This document shows, in pieces, positions 19,062-28,676 of a stretch of DNA of 64,000 nucleotides. Source of the DNA: Flavobacteriales bacterium (lineage in GTDB: Bacteria; Bacteroidota; Bacteroidia; Flavobacteriales_F; PHOS-HE28); assembly GCA_016699575.1 (NCBI GenBank), contig CP064979.1:1116001-1180000 (forward strand). Direction: 5' to 3'. Position numbers and translations under genes: made by a program. The notes below the pieces were generated by a model. It was not told where the DNA came from. It searched no databases and saw nothing but the letters and a program-made list of their open reading frames with translations. Position 1 is the stretch's first letter; each line of letters begins with the position of its first letter.

Positions 19062-20203
19062 CCCGACTTGTCGGTGATCCGTTCGTTCCCTTCGACGCTG
19101 GCCAGAGCGTCTTCCATGTTGCGATGAAACGCCTCTAACGTGAACTTCCGCAGGAAGATGCGGCGGCCCTCCTCTCCCATCGACTTCCGCAGCACCGGGT
19201 CGCGCACGAAGCGTTGCAGTGCTTCCGCAACAGCGTGCGCGTCCTGCACGGGCACCAACAGTCCGCTACGGCCGTCCTCCACCACGCTGGGGATGCCGCG
19301 CCAATGGGTGCTCACCACGGGTTTGCCGAACTGCATGGCCTCGGCTATGACGAGCCCGAAGCTCTCCGCTTCGAAGTAGCTGGGGAAACAGAAGATGTCG
19401 CACGAGGCGAACTTCTGCCACTTGGCATCGCCGCTGAGCACGCCCAGGAACTCCACTTTATCGCCAAGGTCGTGCTGGCGAACGAAGCCCGTGCACTCAT
19501 CCCGGAACGCTGCGTCACCCCACTTGCCCATGATTTCGAGCTTTACCTGTGGCTCGAGCACCACCAGTTCCTTGAAGGCTTCCAGCAGCACGCGCACCCC
19601 CTTGCTCGGGATCAGCACACCGGTGAACAGGATTTTCAGTGGTTCGCCGGGAAGTGCGGTGCGCTCCTGCACATTGTCTTGCATGTTATCGATCCCGTTG
19701 GGCACGACGATGCTGTGCCGAGCGCCCAAGGCCGCGCCATCATCGGGGTTGAGCGCGCTGGTGCGGATGGCTAGCGCGTGCCTGCGATAGGCCCCATCGA
19801 AGAGCAACCGGAACGGTGCAGGCAACCGCGGGCGGAAGGTGCTGACGCCGCCTGCGTGAAAGTGGAACACGGTGTGACGGAACAGCCAGCGCGTGGAGCA
19901 CAGCAGCACCAGATCGCGCAGCACGGGCACCATGTTGGGGCCGCTCGGCGGGTAGTAGAGCAAACGAGCCCCGGTGCGGAAACGCGCCACCCAGATGCGC
20001 AGGATAGTCGTGAAGAGCACCCACACCTTCTTCAATCCGAACTTGCCCACGCTCTCCATGTCGTCGCTGAAGGCCAAGCGCACATGGAACAGTTGCACGC
20101 GGGTGAAGTGCCCTTGCAGCAGCTTCTCGATCATTACCGCCTGGCCACCGAAGGGCGGCGGCGTTTGGCCCACAACGAGCACACGGACAGGAGCGGTCGG
20201 CAC
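19058..20203 (-). CDS. Glycosyltransferase family 4
   Basis: A GT-B fold glycosyltransferase, 381 residues, likely acting on a lipid-linked oligosaccharide at the inner membrane face. It begins VRVLVVGQTPPPFGGQAVM, has 'VVPNGID', 'ILFTGVLIPSKGVRVLLEA', 'VEFLGVL', and the donor-binding EX7E motif in FEAESFGLVIAEAM, followed by 'GIPSVVEDGRSGLLVP'. I use the GTG at 20203; the longer frame to 20401 would overlap the divergent secreted-protein gene and is not GT-like. It is the promoter-proximal gene of this glycan run. Confidence 0.9.
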   Translation of the reverse strand: MPTAPVRVLVVGQTPPPFGGQAVMIEKLLQGHFTRVQLFHVRLAFSDDMESVGKFGLKKVWVLFTTILRIWVARFRTGARLLYYPPSGPNMVPVLRDLVLLCSTRWLFRHTVFHFHAGGVSTFRPRLPAPFRLLFDGAYRRHALAIRTSALNPDDGAALGARHSIVVPNGIDNMQDNVQERTALPGEPLKILFTGVLIPSKGVRVLLEAFKELVVLEPQVKLEIMGKWGDAAFRDECTGFVRQHDLGDKVEFLGVLSGDAKWQKFASCDIFCFPSYFEAESFGLVIAEAMQFGKPVVSTHWRGIPSVVEDGRSGLLVPVQDAHAVAEALQRFVRDPVLRKSMGEEGRRIFLRKFTLEAFHRNMEDALASVEGNERITDKSG

Positions 20204-20307
20204 GGGGCCGAAGCTATCCGGGCGGTTTGCCGTATGGAAGCAGAACAGTAGTTCGGGATGAACGGCATGCTGTGGGTTCTTCCAACTGCACGGAGCGATC
20301 CAGCGGC

Positions 20308-20315
20308 TACATTCA
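20308..20315 (+). promoter_or_regulatory. Possible -7 box before the first T9SS gene
   Basis: TACATTCA (two mismatches from TAnnTTTG) lies 19 bp upstream of the ATG at 20334, in the 130-bp divergent gap to the GT4 gene. Confidence 0.3.
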
Positions 20316-20333
20316 CGCTCACGATCCGGCACC

Positions 20334-23300
20334 ATGAAAAAGCTCCTGACCATCCTGGCCTTCGCTGTCGCGTGTGCTGGCCATGCCCAGCACATCAACA
20401 ACCCTTATCAGGACCATACCAATCAGCCTTTCGGATTGCCCACACCCATCAATACGCAAGGCAACCCGAGCAACTATGTAGGCGAGTACCAGATCTTCTT
20501 GGATGACCACTACTGGAACCCAGGAACGAACGCCTACGTGAGGATCGAAGCGGTATCGTTTCCGTTCACGCCACTACCGGAGGAACCAGACATCACAGCA
20601 AGGACACTGCTGATGCCCGACTTGACGAGTTACGGCTTCAATGAAGCGCCAGGGCCTTGCCACGGCTGGGCGTGGAACAGCACGAACCATGGCGACCTAC
20701 TGGACCCCAAGCGTGACCTGATGCGCGAAACACGCATCGACTTCAATGGGAGTTCCCCGGGCGGTGCTGGTCTTTTCATGACCGACCATTGTGGTTTGAT
20801 CACGAGCCTCTGGGCAAGCACCGCTGGCGCAACACATGATTGTGCCGACCCGACCGAGCGCGTTTATCTGCCTCACACCATCCTCAAGCACACCATCTAT
20901 TGGGTTGACGACGACGGAAAGACCGTTGACTCCCTCTCGTGGCTCTACGACCATACTCGCGGTCGCATGCGGAACTATCCGTTCTGTTGGAACTGCTCTT
21001 CCCTTCCTGCTGCGTACGATGTCTGCTTTCGGCCTTACGCCATTGCCGACCCGTACGGTCACACGTACCAGGAATCAAGCAATGGTGCATGGGTTACCGG
21101 CTTCGGCCTGGCCGCAGGTACCCCCAACTACTTCCCTAAACCCTACAGCCCACTTGATTGGACCGTTCAGCTTTGGCCGGACGATGACAACGACCCCTTC
21201 GACCCTCTGAACACCGATGGCCTTCCCGTCCGTCACGCGCCCTATTCACTTCTTGAGGCCCCTTTGCTCAATCATAGTGCGACGGCCTATGCTGGTTACG
21301 ACATCCCCGGCCTGAACGGCCAGCAACCCATCTTCTTCAACGACAATTCTTGGGACTACCCCTGGGCCATGGTCATCGACAAACCCATCGACCTCCACCT
21401 CATCAACCCCTCGGACAAGATCATCTACAACCCCAGCGATGTCGATATCAACATAGACGGCAATCTCTATCCCAATAAGACCCTCGTCTTCCCGAGCGGC
21501 TACACGTTCCGCACCGTTCATGGCCAGCATCCCAGCGAAGCGGATGTCGTTGCGAACGACCCCATGGGCTTGCACCCCAACCCCGCAAATAGCGTTGCCA
21601 GCACGTTGGGACCCAACAGTTCTATCTACCGCATCCGGTCTGGCAGCACCCTGGAGATCCAGCCGTGCGTCACCATCATGGATGCCGTCTTCATTGTGGA
21701 GGCCGGCGCCACGTTGCGCTACGATGCCGCTTACGTCGATGGCAACTTCACCGTGGATGACCAGCCCGGCAGCACCGTTGAACCGCTCATGGTGGCACCG
21801 CCGGCATTGCCTTGCGTGAGCGAGTGCTACTCAGATGGTTGGATGGAGATCGGCAGCCGGGACGTAATCAGCAGTGAAACGTGGAACGTGAGCAGCATCC
21901 CATACGATGGCAATGCCGATGGCATCCTGCGCATCGGTGGCACCATCCGCGTGAAGCCCGGTGTGCTGCTCACCATCGAGGACAATGTGCGCCTGGAGTT
22001 CGGGCCGCATGGCCGCCTGATCATTGAGCGCGGCGCTCGTGTGGTGGCCGACCATGCCATCTTCACCAGTGCGTGCCACAACATGTGGCACGGCATAGAG
22101 GTGTGGGGCACGCGCGATGTTTCACAAGACCCCGTCGGATCCACTTCGGACCAAGGCTCCTTCTATGCGGGCTATTGCATGTTCGAGAACGCCCGCGAGG
22201 CAGTGCTCGTTGCTCGCAGCGACGACCCTACGGAAGAAGACGATTACAACGGCGGTGTGGCGCAACTATGGTACAGCAACTTCCGGAACAACGGCAGGGA
22301 TGTACACCTCGCTCCAACGGCAAACCTTCAGAACGGCGTTGAGCACAGCAACCGCAGCCATATGATGCAGAATACCTTCACCACTGAGGGCTATTTGGTG
22401 GATCCGGCATACACCGATGGCTTCGGAGTGAGGCGTGCCGCACCGGACCACGTACTACTTGATGGCGTAAAGGGCGTCCTCGTGCACTACAACGACTTCT
22501 CCGTGGTTCCGCCAGTGGGTGCACCGTTCCTACCTCATTTGCGCGGCAGCGGGGTGAACGCGATGAACTCAGTGCTCAGTGTCAACAGCAACGAATTCAG
22601 CGGACTCAGCGAGGCCGTTTGGCATAGCCGGGGCACTGCTCCCATCGCAACGGCGTTCATCAGGAACAACAACATTCATGATTGCGTACATGGCATTGCC
22701 ACCGACGAAACACTGCTGGACGAGATAACGGGCAATACGATCTCCGTGCCCGAAAGCGACCGGTTCGACTATCCGGACGGGGATGTCAACAAGGGCTACG
22801 ACCATCCCGTGGGGATCTTCACACAACAGAGCACCGCCTTTCATATCGAGGGCAACACGATCACCGGCAACGAACCGGACGGCCCCGGCGATCAGGAATT
22901 CTGGAGCTACGCATGCGTCATCAATCAGAGCGACCCTTATGGCGCATCAGACAAGCGCACGGCACAAGTGTACCGCAACACCGTTTATGACACCAATGTG
23001 GGCGTGCAGTGCGAGGGCGACAACCGGGGTGGTGCCGACGGCGGGCAGTGGAACGATGCCGGGCTCTTCATTGAGTGCAACGACTTCAGCTTGGGTGGCG
23101 CGATCGAGGACATCCACAATTACGATATCACCATCGTGAGCAACTGGATCTCAGGCACCACGTTCGTTGATGGGTACTTGCGCGATCAGGGAAGTTGCCT
23201 GACCACGGAAACGCAGGCTGCGAATATTTTCTCCGCGCTTGATTCGGATGGAGACACGTTCGATCGGCTCTGGTTTGATGACAACACCATTGCCGACAAT

Positions 23301-23582
23301 AGTGGATTTCAGTACCGGGATCACAACGATGGGATAACCCAACTGAGCGGATACAGCAACGCACCCGCGTTGATAGACTGCAACTTCGGTCAAGTGCGCA
23401 ACTGCGTGATCATGAACGGTTGCGGCAAGCCATGCCTTGAGGTCCGCGAAGCGCAGCTGAAGGCAGCCATCCAGCAGCTCCAAGCAGATATCGCTCAAAC
23501 CACTGAACCAGTGCTGCTGAGCGAGTTGCAGCGGGAACTGGCCCATCGGGAAGCCCAGCTGCGTTTGCTCTGGAACAGCTAG
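20334..23582 (+). CDS. Large secreted beta-helix protein, truncated by in-frame TAG
   Basis: A 1082-residue secreted protein. The signal peptide MKKLLTILAFAVACAGHAQ is cleaved probably after AQ. The central part (about 430-900) has many short Asn/Gly-rich turns (NNNIHDCVHGIA, GNTISVPE, IEGNTITGN) typical of right-handed parallel beta-helices. The protein ends with a short coiled-coil-like stretch (LKAAIQQLQADIAQ...) at a TAG. The same frame stays open after the TAG and encodes a T9SS sorting domain 197 residues further on (23634-24227), so this looks like a nonsense-split T9SS cargo of about 1297 residues. Without the tail the truncated product would not be anchored by T9SS. Confidence 0.8.
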   Translation: MKKLLTILAFAVACAGHAQHINNPYQDHTNQPFGLPTPINTQGNPSNYVGEYQIFLDDHYWNPGTNAYVRIEAVSFPFTPLPEEPDITARTLLMPDLTSYGFNEAPGPCHGWAWNSTNHGDLLDPKRDLMRETRIDFNGSSPGGAGLFMTDHCGLITSLWASTAGATHDCADPTERVYLPHTILKHTIYWVDDDGKTVDSLSWLYDHTRGRMRNYPFCWNCSSLPAAYDVCFRPYAIADPYGHTYQESSNGAWVTGFGLAAGTPNYFPKPYSPLDWTVQLWPDDDNDPFDPLNTDGLPVRHAPYSLLEAPLLNHSATAYAGYDIPGLNGQQPIFFNDNSWDYPWAMVIDKPIDLHLINPSDKIIYNPSDVDINIDGNLYPNKTLVFPSGYTFRTVHGQHPSEADVVANDPMGLHPNPANSVASTLGPNSSIYRIRSGSTLEIQPCVTIMDAVFIVEAGATLRYDAAYVDGNFTVDDQPGSTVEPLMVAPPALPCVSECYSDGWMEIGSRDVISSETWNVSSIPYDGNADGILRIGGTIRVKPGVLLTIEDNVRLEFGPHGRLIIERGARVVADHAIFTSACHNMWHGIEVWGTRDVSQDPVGSTSDQGSFYAGYCMFENAREAVLVARSDDPTEEDDYNGGVAQLWYSNFRNNGRDVHLAPTANLQNGVEHSNRSHMMQNTFTTEGYLVDPAYTDGFGVRRAAPDHVLLDGVKGVLVHYNDFSVVPPVGAPFLPHLRGSGVNAMNSVLSVNSNEFSGLSEAVWHSRGTAPIATAFIRNNNIHDCVHGIATDETLLDEITGNTISVPESDRFDYPDGDVNKGYDHPVGIFTQQSTAFHIEGNTITGNEPDGPGDQEFWSYACVINQSDPYGASDKRTAQVYRNTVYDTNVGVQCEGDNRGGADGGQWNDAGLFIECNDFSLGGAIEDIHNYDITIVSNWISGTTFVDGYLRDQGSCLTTETQAANIFSALDSDGDTFDRLWFDDNTIADNSGFQYRDHNDGITQLSGYSNAPALIDCNFGQVRNCVIMNGCGKPCLEVREAQLKAAIQQLQADIAQTTEPVLLSELQRELAHREAQLRLLWNS

Positions 23583-24227
23583 GCCCGGCATGCCCTCGAG
23601 TTCGAGACCAGCGACAGCCTACTGAAGGTTTGGATGCAGGAAGAAACCAACCTCACGCAGCGTCACAACCTGGCCTTGGCATACTTGGACAGGGGGTTGT
23701 TCAGCGAGGCGGATTCGCTCGTCGACCTTATCGCGGCAGAGGAGAACAATGTGCCCAGCGAAGGCACGGTGATCCTCCAACTCCGTGCTTGGGCTGCCGC
23801 CAACGGCAGACTCAGTCCAGCCCAGCAGGCAGTGGCCCAAGGCTTGGTGGCACAAAACCCACTGGGTGCCACCGGAGCCAAGGCCATGTTGCGCAATGCC
23901 TTCGGTGAACCGTACAGCCGAGTGCCCTGGATGTTGAACGATACTCGTGCTGGATACAAGAATGCGGCTGGAGCTGAACAGAGGAAATCGGAATTGCGAC
24001 TGTGGCCGAATCCAGCCGATCAAACAGTCCAGCTTGTGTCCAACGCGCAACCCATCGCGGAGGTCTCAGTTTTCGCATCGGACGGAAGGGTGTGCTTACG
24101 GTCCAAGGCACACGCCGTTCCGGAGCTATCGCTCGATATCTCCACCCTGTCCCCAGGGCCCTATGTGCTTCGGGTGTCCCTAGTAAACGGCAGCATCGTG
24201 AACCGGTCTTTCCAGAAGTTGCCATGA
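23583..24227 (+). pseudogene. Detached C-terminal part with T9SS sorting domain
   Basis: This reading frame continues directly from the stop at 23580-23582 in the same phase. It first encodes ARHALEFETSDSLLKVWM, then a helical region with TPR-like character ('HNLALAYLDRGLFSEADSLVD'), and finally a type A T9SS sorting domain ('LRLWPNPADQTVQLVSN' to 'SLVNGSIVNRSFQKLP'). An ATG at 23634 could start a separate 197-residue protein, but without a signal peptide it could not reach T9SS. Either a nonsense mutation (or sequencing error) has split one gene, or the TAG is read through. The end overlaps the next start (ATGA). Confidence 0.7.
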
Positions 24228-25702
24228 GTGCACGCCGTATTTTATGTCTTGGACTCCTGGTGTTGGCCGTTTTTTCATTGAGCGGGCAGGACACGCGCTG
24301 GATGCGCCTGTACGATCACCAAAGCACGGTGAACACCATAGGCAGCGTTGGCGTTGTACCGGACACTGGCTACTACATAGGTATTGCCAGTATCCTGAAC
24401 GGGGCCGGTGAACTGACTCCCTTTTCGATCGACGCTGAAGGTGATACGCTCTGGACCAAGCGCTATCCGGAACCATTCCACACCTTGAAAGCAGGCAGCA
24501 TCAACATCCGGCCTGATGGTTCTTGGCTCTGGGCAGGTACGGCCCTACCAACCGATACCCAGGAATGGCGAGGCATTGTCTATTGCTTTGAGGCGGATGG
24601 CGACACGCTGTGGCGCAGGGTTTATGGCACAGATGAACTGGACGGCTTCAACGCAAGTACGCTGACGAGCAGCGGCAACCTGCTGACCGTGGGTTCTCGG
24701 CTCTCAACAACGCTCCGTATCTGGGCGGCAGAAATAGACGAATGGGGCGATACGTTATGGACGCGCACCTATCCTTCAGCATACTGGGAAAATGCCGTGA
24801 GCGTCACAAGCTCTTTGGATGGAGGTTTCGCAATCGGCGCATACCGCGAAGTCACGAGCACGAACGACGATATGCTCGTTCTGAAGATCAGCGCCAATGG
24901 TGCCTTAGAGTGGCGCAAGGCGTACGGCGGATCCTGGAACGACAACTATGGATTCGTTACAGACCTTGTTGATGGTGGATACATCATGTGCGGCGGCCAA
25001 CGCACGGGTCAAACCAGCGGCCTTTTCCCCACCATTTACCGATTGCAAGACAACGGCGATACCCTCTGGAGCAAGATCTACACGGAGCATGGGAGAGGTG
25101 TGTTCTTTTCGAAACCTATTGAGATGGCCGATGGCGGCTTCGCGCTCTCCGGAGGCGGCGAAGGAGACCAAAGCAGTTCGATAGGGTTCCTCTCCCGTAC
25201 GGATAGCTCGGGTGTGCTTCTTTGGCACCGCACGTATTCAACCAACCCCAACATCGACCAGTACATCTACGACCTGCGCCGCACCCTCGATGGTGGCTTC
25301 ATTATGGCGGGCACCGCCTTCGATACCGCGCCACCCCTGAGCCAAGATGCATGGCTGATCAAGACCGACAGCTTCGGCTGCATCGTCCCCGGCTGCCAAG
25401 TGTTCGATGCCGTGCTGGAGCAATACACAAGCCTGCAAGGCGCCTTGCAGGTCAGCCCCAACCCCACCACAGATGTGGTTCAAGTCTCCATCACCCTTCC
25501 GCCGGGACTTGTCGCTGGCAACGATGCCAAGCTAACCCTCGTTGATGCCCAAGGCCGCAAGGTGATGGAGCAGGCGTTGCCTTCTCTTGTACCCTCTCAG
25601 GTCACCACCGTCTCACTATCCCACCTGCCTAGCGCGCTCTACTTCCTGCATCTGACGGACGGCAAGCGTTGGTTGGCAGGGGCGCGGGTGGTGAGGCAGT
25701 AG
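24224..25702 (+). CDS. Secreted beta-propeller-like protein with T9SS sorting domain
   Basis: A 492-residue protein with signal peptide MSARRILCLGLLVLAVFSLSG, then about six repeats marked by 'GDTLW' and 'DGGF/DGGY' (GDTLWTKRYPEPF, GDTLWRRVYGTDE, GDTLWTRTYPSAYW, GDTLWSKIYTEH), the spacing of a beta-propeller of the kind annotated as delta-60 repeats. The C-terminus (LQVSPNPTTDVVQVSI... to ...LAGARVVRQ) is a T9SS type A sorting domain, so it is probably exported and attached at the cell surface. The ATG at 24224 overlaps the preceding stop and is immediately followed by the signal peptide. Confidence 0.85.
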   Translation: MSARRILCLGLLVLAVFSLSGQDTRWMRLYDHQSTVNTIGSVGVVPDTGYYIGIASILNGAGELTPFSIDAEGDTLWTKRYPEPFHTLKAGSINIRPDGSWLWAGTALPTDTQEWRGIVYCFEADGDTLWRRVYGTDELDGFNASTLTSSGNLLTVGSRLSTTLRIWAAEIDEWGDTLWTRTYPSAYWENAVSVTSSLDGGFAIGAYREVTSTNDDMLVLKISANGALEWRKAYGGSWNDNYGFVTDLVDGGYIMCGGQRTGQTSGLFPTIYRLQDNGDTLWSKIYTEHGRGVFFSKPIEMADGGFALSGGGEGDQSSSIGFLSRTDSSGVLLWHRTYSTNPNIDQYIYDLRRTLDGGFIMAGTAFDTAPPLSQDAWLIKTDSFGCIVPGCQVFDAVLEQYTSLQGALQVSPNPTTDVVQVSITLPPGLVAGNDAKLTLVDAQGRKVMEQALPSLVPSQVTTVSLSHLPSALYFLHLTDGKRWLAGARVVRQ

Positions 25703-25742
25703 CCGAAAGCAGCCGTCCAGGACTTCAGGGCTTATCGCGCAT

Positions 25743-25759
25743 TCCGACCCTCCGTCGGA
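25743..25759. repeat. Short palindrome between T9SS genes
   Basis: TCCGAC-CCTCC-GTCGGA forms a perfect 6-bp stem in the 131-bp gap between two T9SS genes. It resembles in type the palindrome found inside carB. It could be a weak terminator or a dispersed repeat. Confidence 0.35.
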
Positions 25760-25833
25760 TCCCATCCGGTGTTCGTCGAGAATGTTGAACCGGGTGCTTG
25801 CGCATGGGGTTGAAGGCCCCAGAACCAAGCTCA

Positions 25834-28569
25834 ATGCGCTTCACCCGTACCCGTTCGTTGCTCGTTGCTTGCCTCACATGGGGCGCCTCGTTGAGCAGCA
25901 ATGCCACCACCTACTACATCAGTCCCGATGGCGGCGATGCCAACACGGGCACCAGCCAAGCCCAGGCGTGGAAAACCATTGGCCGGATGATGCAGGGCAT
26001 CTTCAGCCTGCAGCCGGGCGACCAGATCCTCTTCAAACGGGGAGGTACCTACCGCGGCAAGCTGGAGATCCCACTGAGCGGCAACGCAAGCCAGCCGATC
26101 ACCGTGGGCGCTTATGGCACCGGCAACGCACCCATCATCAGCGGCAGCGTGCTGGCTACGAACTGGACGGTGCACAGCGGCAACATCTGGAAGACAACCG
26201 TGAGCGAGGACGTGAAGTTCCTCTACTTGGCTGGTCAATTGATGACCTTGGCGCGCTACCCGAACACCGGCTGGCTGCGCAACGACAACGGCAGCGCCAC
26301 CCACATCACCGACGCCGCCTTGACCCAGCCCGATGGCTATTGGGTGGGCGCGCAGCTCGTGGTGCGCAGCAGCAACTGGAGCTACGATACACCCATCATC
26401 AGCGGGCATTCGGGAACCACCATCACCTTCCCCACGGTGTTCAGCAACCTGGCACAACTCCATTGGGGCTACTTCATCCAGAACAAACTGAGCGAATTGG
26501 ACCAGCCTGGTGAGTGGTACTACGATGGAGCCACCGACCAGCTGTACTTCCGCGCACCGAACAATGCCGACCCGAACACACTGACCGTTCAGGCGGCCGT
26601 GAAACCCCACGGCGTTTTCGTGCACTGGAACGTTCACCATGTCATCGTCAAGGACCTCGACTTCCGCCACCAGACGGAGGCCAGCGTGATGAACAGCGGC
26701 GGCTACAACGTAACCGTGCAGGACTGCCAGTTCGCGGACACGTACAAAGGCATCCACAGCTTCGGCCACCACGGCACGTTCACCGGCAACACCATACAGC
26801 GCACGTTCGGCACCGGTGCGCACATCCTGGAAGACAACGGCACCACCACGAACAACACGTTCGAGGACATCGCCTTGCATCCCGGTCTTGGCGAAAGCAC
26901 CTGGGGCTACATGGGCCTGCGCGTAACGGGCAACAACTACGTGGTGAGCGGCAACACCTTCGACAACATCGGCTACATCGCGTTGAACCCGGAGGGCAGC
27001 GGCCTGATCGAGAAGAACTACATCGCCCACGCCATGGCCACGCTGAACGACGGCGGCGGCATCGCCTTCGACAACTGCGACGGGCTCACGATCCAGGACA
27101 ACATCATCACCGACCTCATCGGCAACCTGGAGAGCAGTGCCCCGAACTTCGACAACTACGTGCCCATCAATCACGGGATCTACTTCGGCAACACTTCGAT
27201 CAAGAACACCACCGTGCAGCGCAACACCGTGGCGCACTGCGCGGGCAGCGGCATCCATGTGGACCATACGATGGTGAGCCTGAACAACCAGGTGAAGGAC
27301 AACGTGCTCTTCGACAACGAGATCCAGATGAGCATCAGCGACGCCAGCAACAACACCGGGCCCGGCGCTCAGCCTCCGTACTACATGCCGGCCTACAACG
27401 ACGTGTACAGCGGCAACGTGATGTACTGCACCAAGCAGGAGCAGATCTGCTTATGGATGTACAACGTGTACAGCAGCAACCCGGTGGACTTCGGTACCTT
27501 CAGCAACAACTACTACTTCAACCCGTGGGACGAGATGGTGATCGTGATCCACAACGTGTTCGCCCCCTGGTACAAGCGCTTCAGCCTGGAGCGCTGGAAG
27601 ACGGAGCGTGGCGAGGACATGAACAGCCATGTGAGCCCGCAGCACCTGAACAAGTACGAGGTACTGAGCGTGCTGGGCAACAACCTAACCCCCAACGGCG
27701 ACTTCGACAGCAACGTGACCGGTTGGGGCGGCTGGCCCACGAATGCTCAGCTCACGCACGACTATACCTACCTGGACAACGGTGCTTGCAAGGTGAATTT
27801 CCCCAACGGCAACATGTACCCCACGTTCGGTTTGCGCCACACCACCAACAGCAACGTAACGGCAGGTCAGTGGTACCGCATGAAGTTCGCCGTGCAGAGC
27901 ACCGCCGTGGGCCAGGTGCGCGCCGGCTTCAAAACGGTGAGCCAGGAGACCGGCCCCAATGCCTACGGCGACAAGTACATCCCCTTCGGTCCCACGCGCC
28001 GCGATGTGGAGTTGATCTTCCAAGTGGGCCAAAGCGAAGGCGGCTACGCCCGGTTCGAGAACATCTGGCAGGAGCCCGTGTACTGGTTGGACAATGTTGA
28101 GGTGGAGCGCGTTACCGTGCAGGAGGTGGACCCGTACGTGGACCACGTGCTGCACTTCAACAACCAGACGACCGCGCAGACCATCGCCCTCACGGGCTGC
28201 TGGGCCGATGTGGACGGTGTGCTGCACAGCGGCAGCATCACCCTGCAACCGTTCGAGGGCATGATGCTCGTTCGCCAGGAAGACATTCTCTGCGGTCTGA
28301 GCACCGGTGTTGAAGAAGAGGGCGCCAGCGCCACGATCGGACTCTACCCGAACCCCACAAGCGCAGGTGGCACCGTTCAGTTGGGCACCCCCGTCAGTGA
28401 GACCACCAACGTGGCGTTCATTGACGTACAAGGCCGCACCATGGGTAGGCTTATACTGGCTCCCGGTACACGTTCCTTCGGCCTCGACAGCACCATGGCA
28501 CCCGGCGCCTACACCGTATTGATGACCACCGCCAACGGCGCCCAACACGGTCGATTGGTGGTGGAATAG
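25834..28569 (+). CDS. Secreted right-handed beta-helix protein with T9SS sorting domain
   Basis: A 911-residue protein: signal peptide MRFTRTRSLLVACLTWGASL, then 'TYYISPDGGDANTGTSQAQAW', the common opening of pectate-lyase-like parallel beta-helix proteins. It continues with 'IQPGDQILFKRGGTYRG'-type strands, NTIQRTFGTGAHI, SGNTFDNIGY and QDNIITDLIG helix coils (about 260-480), a jelly-roll-like domain (about 600-740) and a T9SS tail ('IGLYPNPTSAGGTVQLG' to 'QHGRLVVE'). It may bind or cut a polysaccharide; no catalytic residues are assigned. The ATG at 25834 gives the best signal peptide; an upstream start at 25798 is possible. Confidence 0.87.
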   Translation: MRFTRTRSLLVACLTWGASLSSNATTYYISPDGGDANTGTSQAQAWKTIGRMMQGIFSLQPGDQILFKRGGTYRGKLEIPLSGNASQPITVGAYGTGNAPIISGSVLATNWTVHSGNIWKTTVSEDVKFLYLAGQLMTLARYPNTGWLRNDNGSATHITDAALTQPDGYWVGAQLVVRSSNWSYDTPIISGHSGTTITFPTVFSNLAQLHWGYFIQNKLSELDQPGEWYYDGATDQLYFRAPNNADPNTLTVQAAVKPHGVFVHWNVHHVIVKDLDFRHQTEASVMNSGGYNVTVQDCQFADTYKGIHSFGHHGTFTGNTIQRTFGTGAHILEDNGTTTNNTFEDIALHPGLGESTWGYMGLRVTGNNYVVSGNTFDNIGYIALNPEGSGLIEKNYIAHAMATLNDGGGIAFDNCDGLTIQDNIITDLIGNLESSAPNFDNYVPINHGIYFGNTSIKNTTVQRNTVAHCAGSGIHVDHTMVSLNNQVKDNVLFDNEIQMSISDASNNTGPGAQPPYYMPAYNDVYSGNVMYCTKQEQICLWMYNVYSSNPVDFGTFSNNYYFNPWDEMVIVIHNVFAPWYKRFSLERWKTERGEDMNSHVSPQHLNKYEVLSVLGNNLTPNGDFDSNVTGWGGWPTNAQLTHDYTYLDNGACKVNFPNGNMYPTFGLRHTTNSNVTAGQWYRMKFAVQSTAVGQVRAGFKTVSQETGPNAYGDKYIPFGPTRRDVELIFQVGQSEGGYARFENIWQEPVYWLDNVEVERVTVQEVDPYVDHVLHFNNQTTAQTIALTGCWADVDGVLHSGSITLQPFEGMMLVRQEDILCGLSTGVEEEGASATIGLYPNPTSAGGTVQLGTPVSETTNVAFIDVQGRTMGRLILAPGTRSFGLDSTMAPGAYTVLMTTANGAQHGRLVVE

Positions 28570-28589
28570 CGGTTCTCTCCGTCCAAGCG

Positions 28590-28622
28590 CGAAGGGCGCG
28601 TCCGGTCAGGGCGCGCCCTTCG
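28590..28622 (+). terminator. Terminator after the T9SS gene run
   Basis: A perfect 11-bp stem (CGAAGGGCGCG / CGCGCCCTTCG) with an 11-nt loop lies 20 bp after the stop at 28569. The T tract behind it is weak. Confidence 0.65.
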
Positions 28623-28627
28623 TGCGA

Positions 28628-28635
28628 TAACTTTC
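28628..28635 (+). promoter_or_regulatory. Possible -7 box for the membrane protein at 28677
   Basis: TAACTTTC (TAnnTTTG with one mismatch) lies directly after the hairpin and 42 bp before the GTG start. Confidence 0.35.
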
Positions 28636-28676
28636 GCTTAACACGCTTCGTTCAACCCGCCCCCACTTCACCTCCC

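Noticed and set aside
23580..23582. TAG as a recoded sense codon
   Set aside because: carB, rpmH and rpsT end in TAG, so TAG is a normal stop in this genome; a mutation, sequencing error or read-through at this site is simpler.
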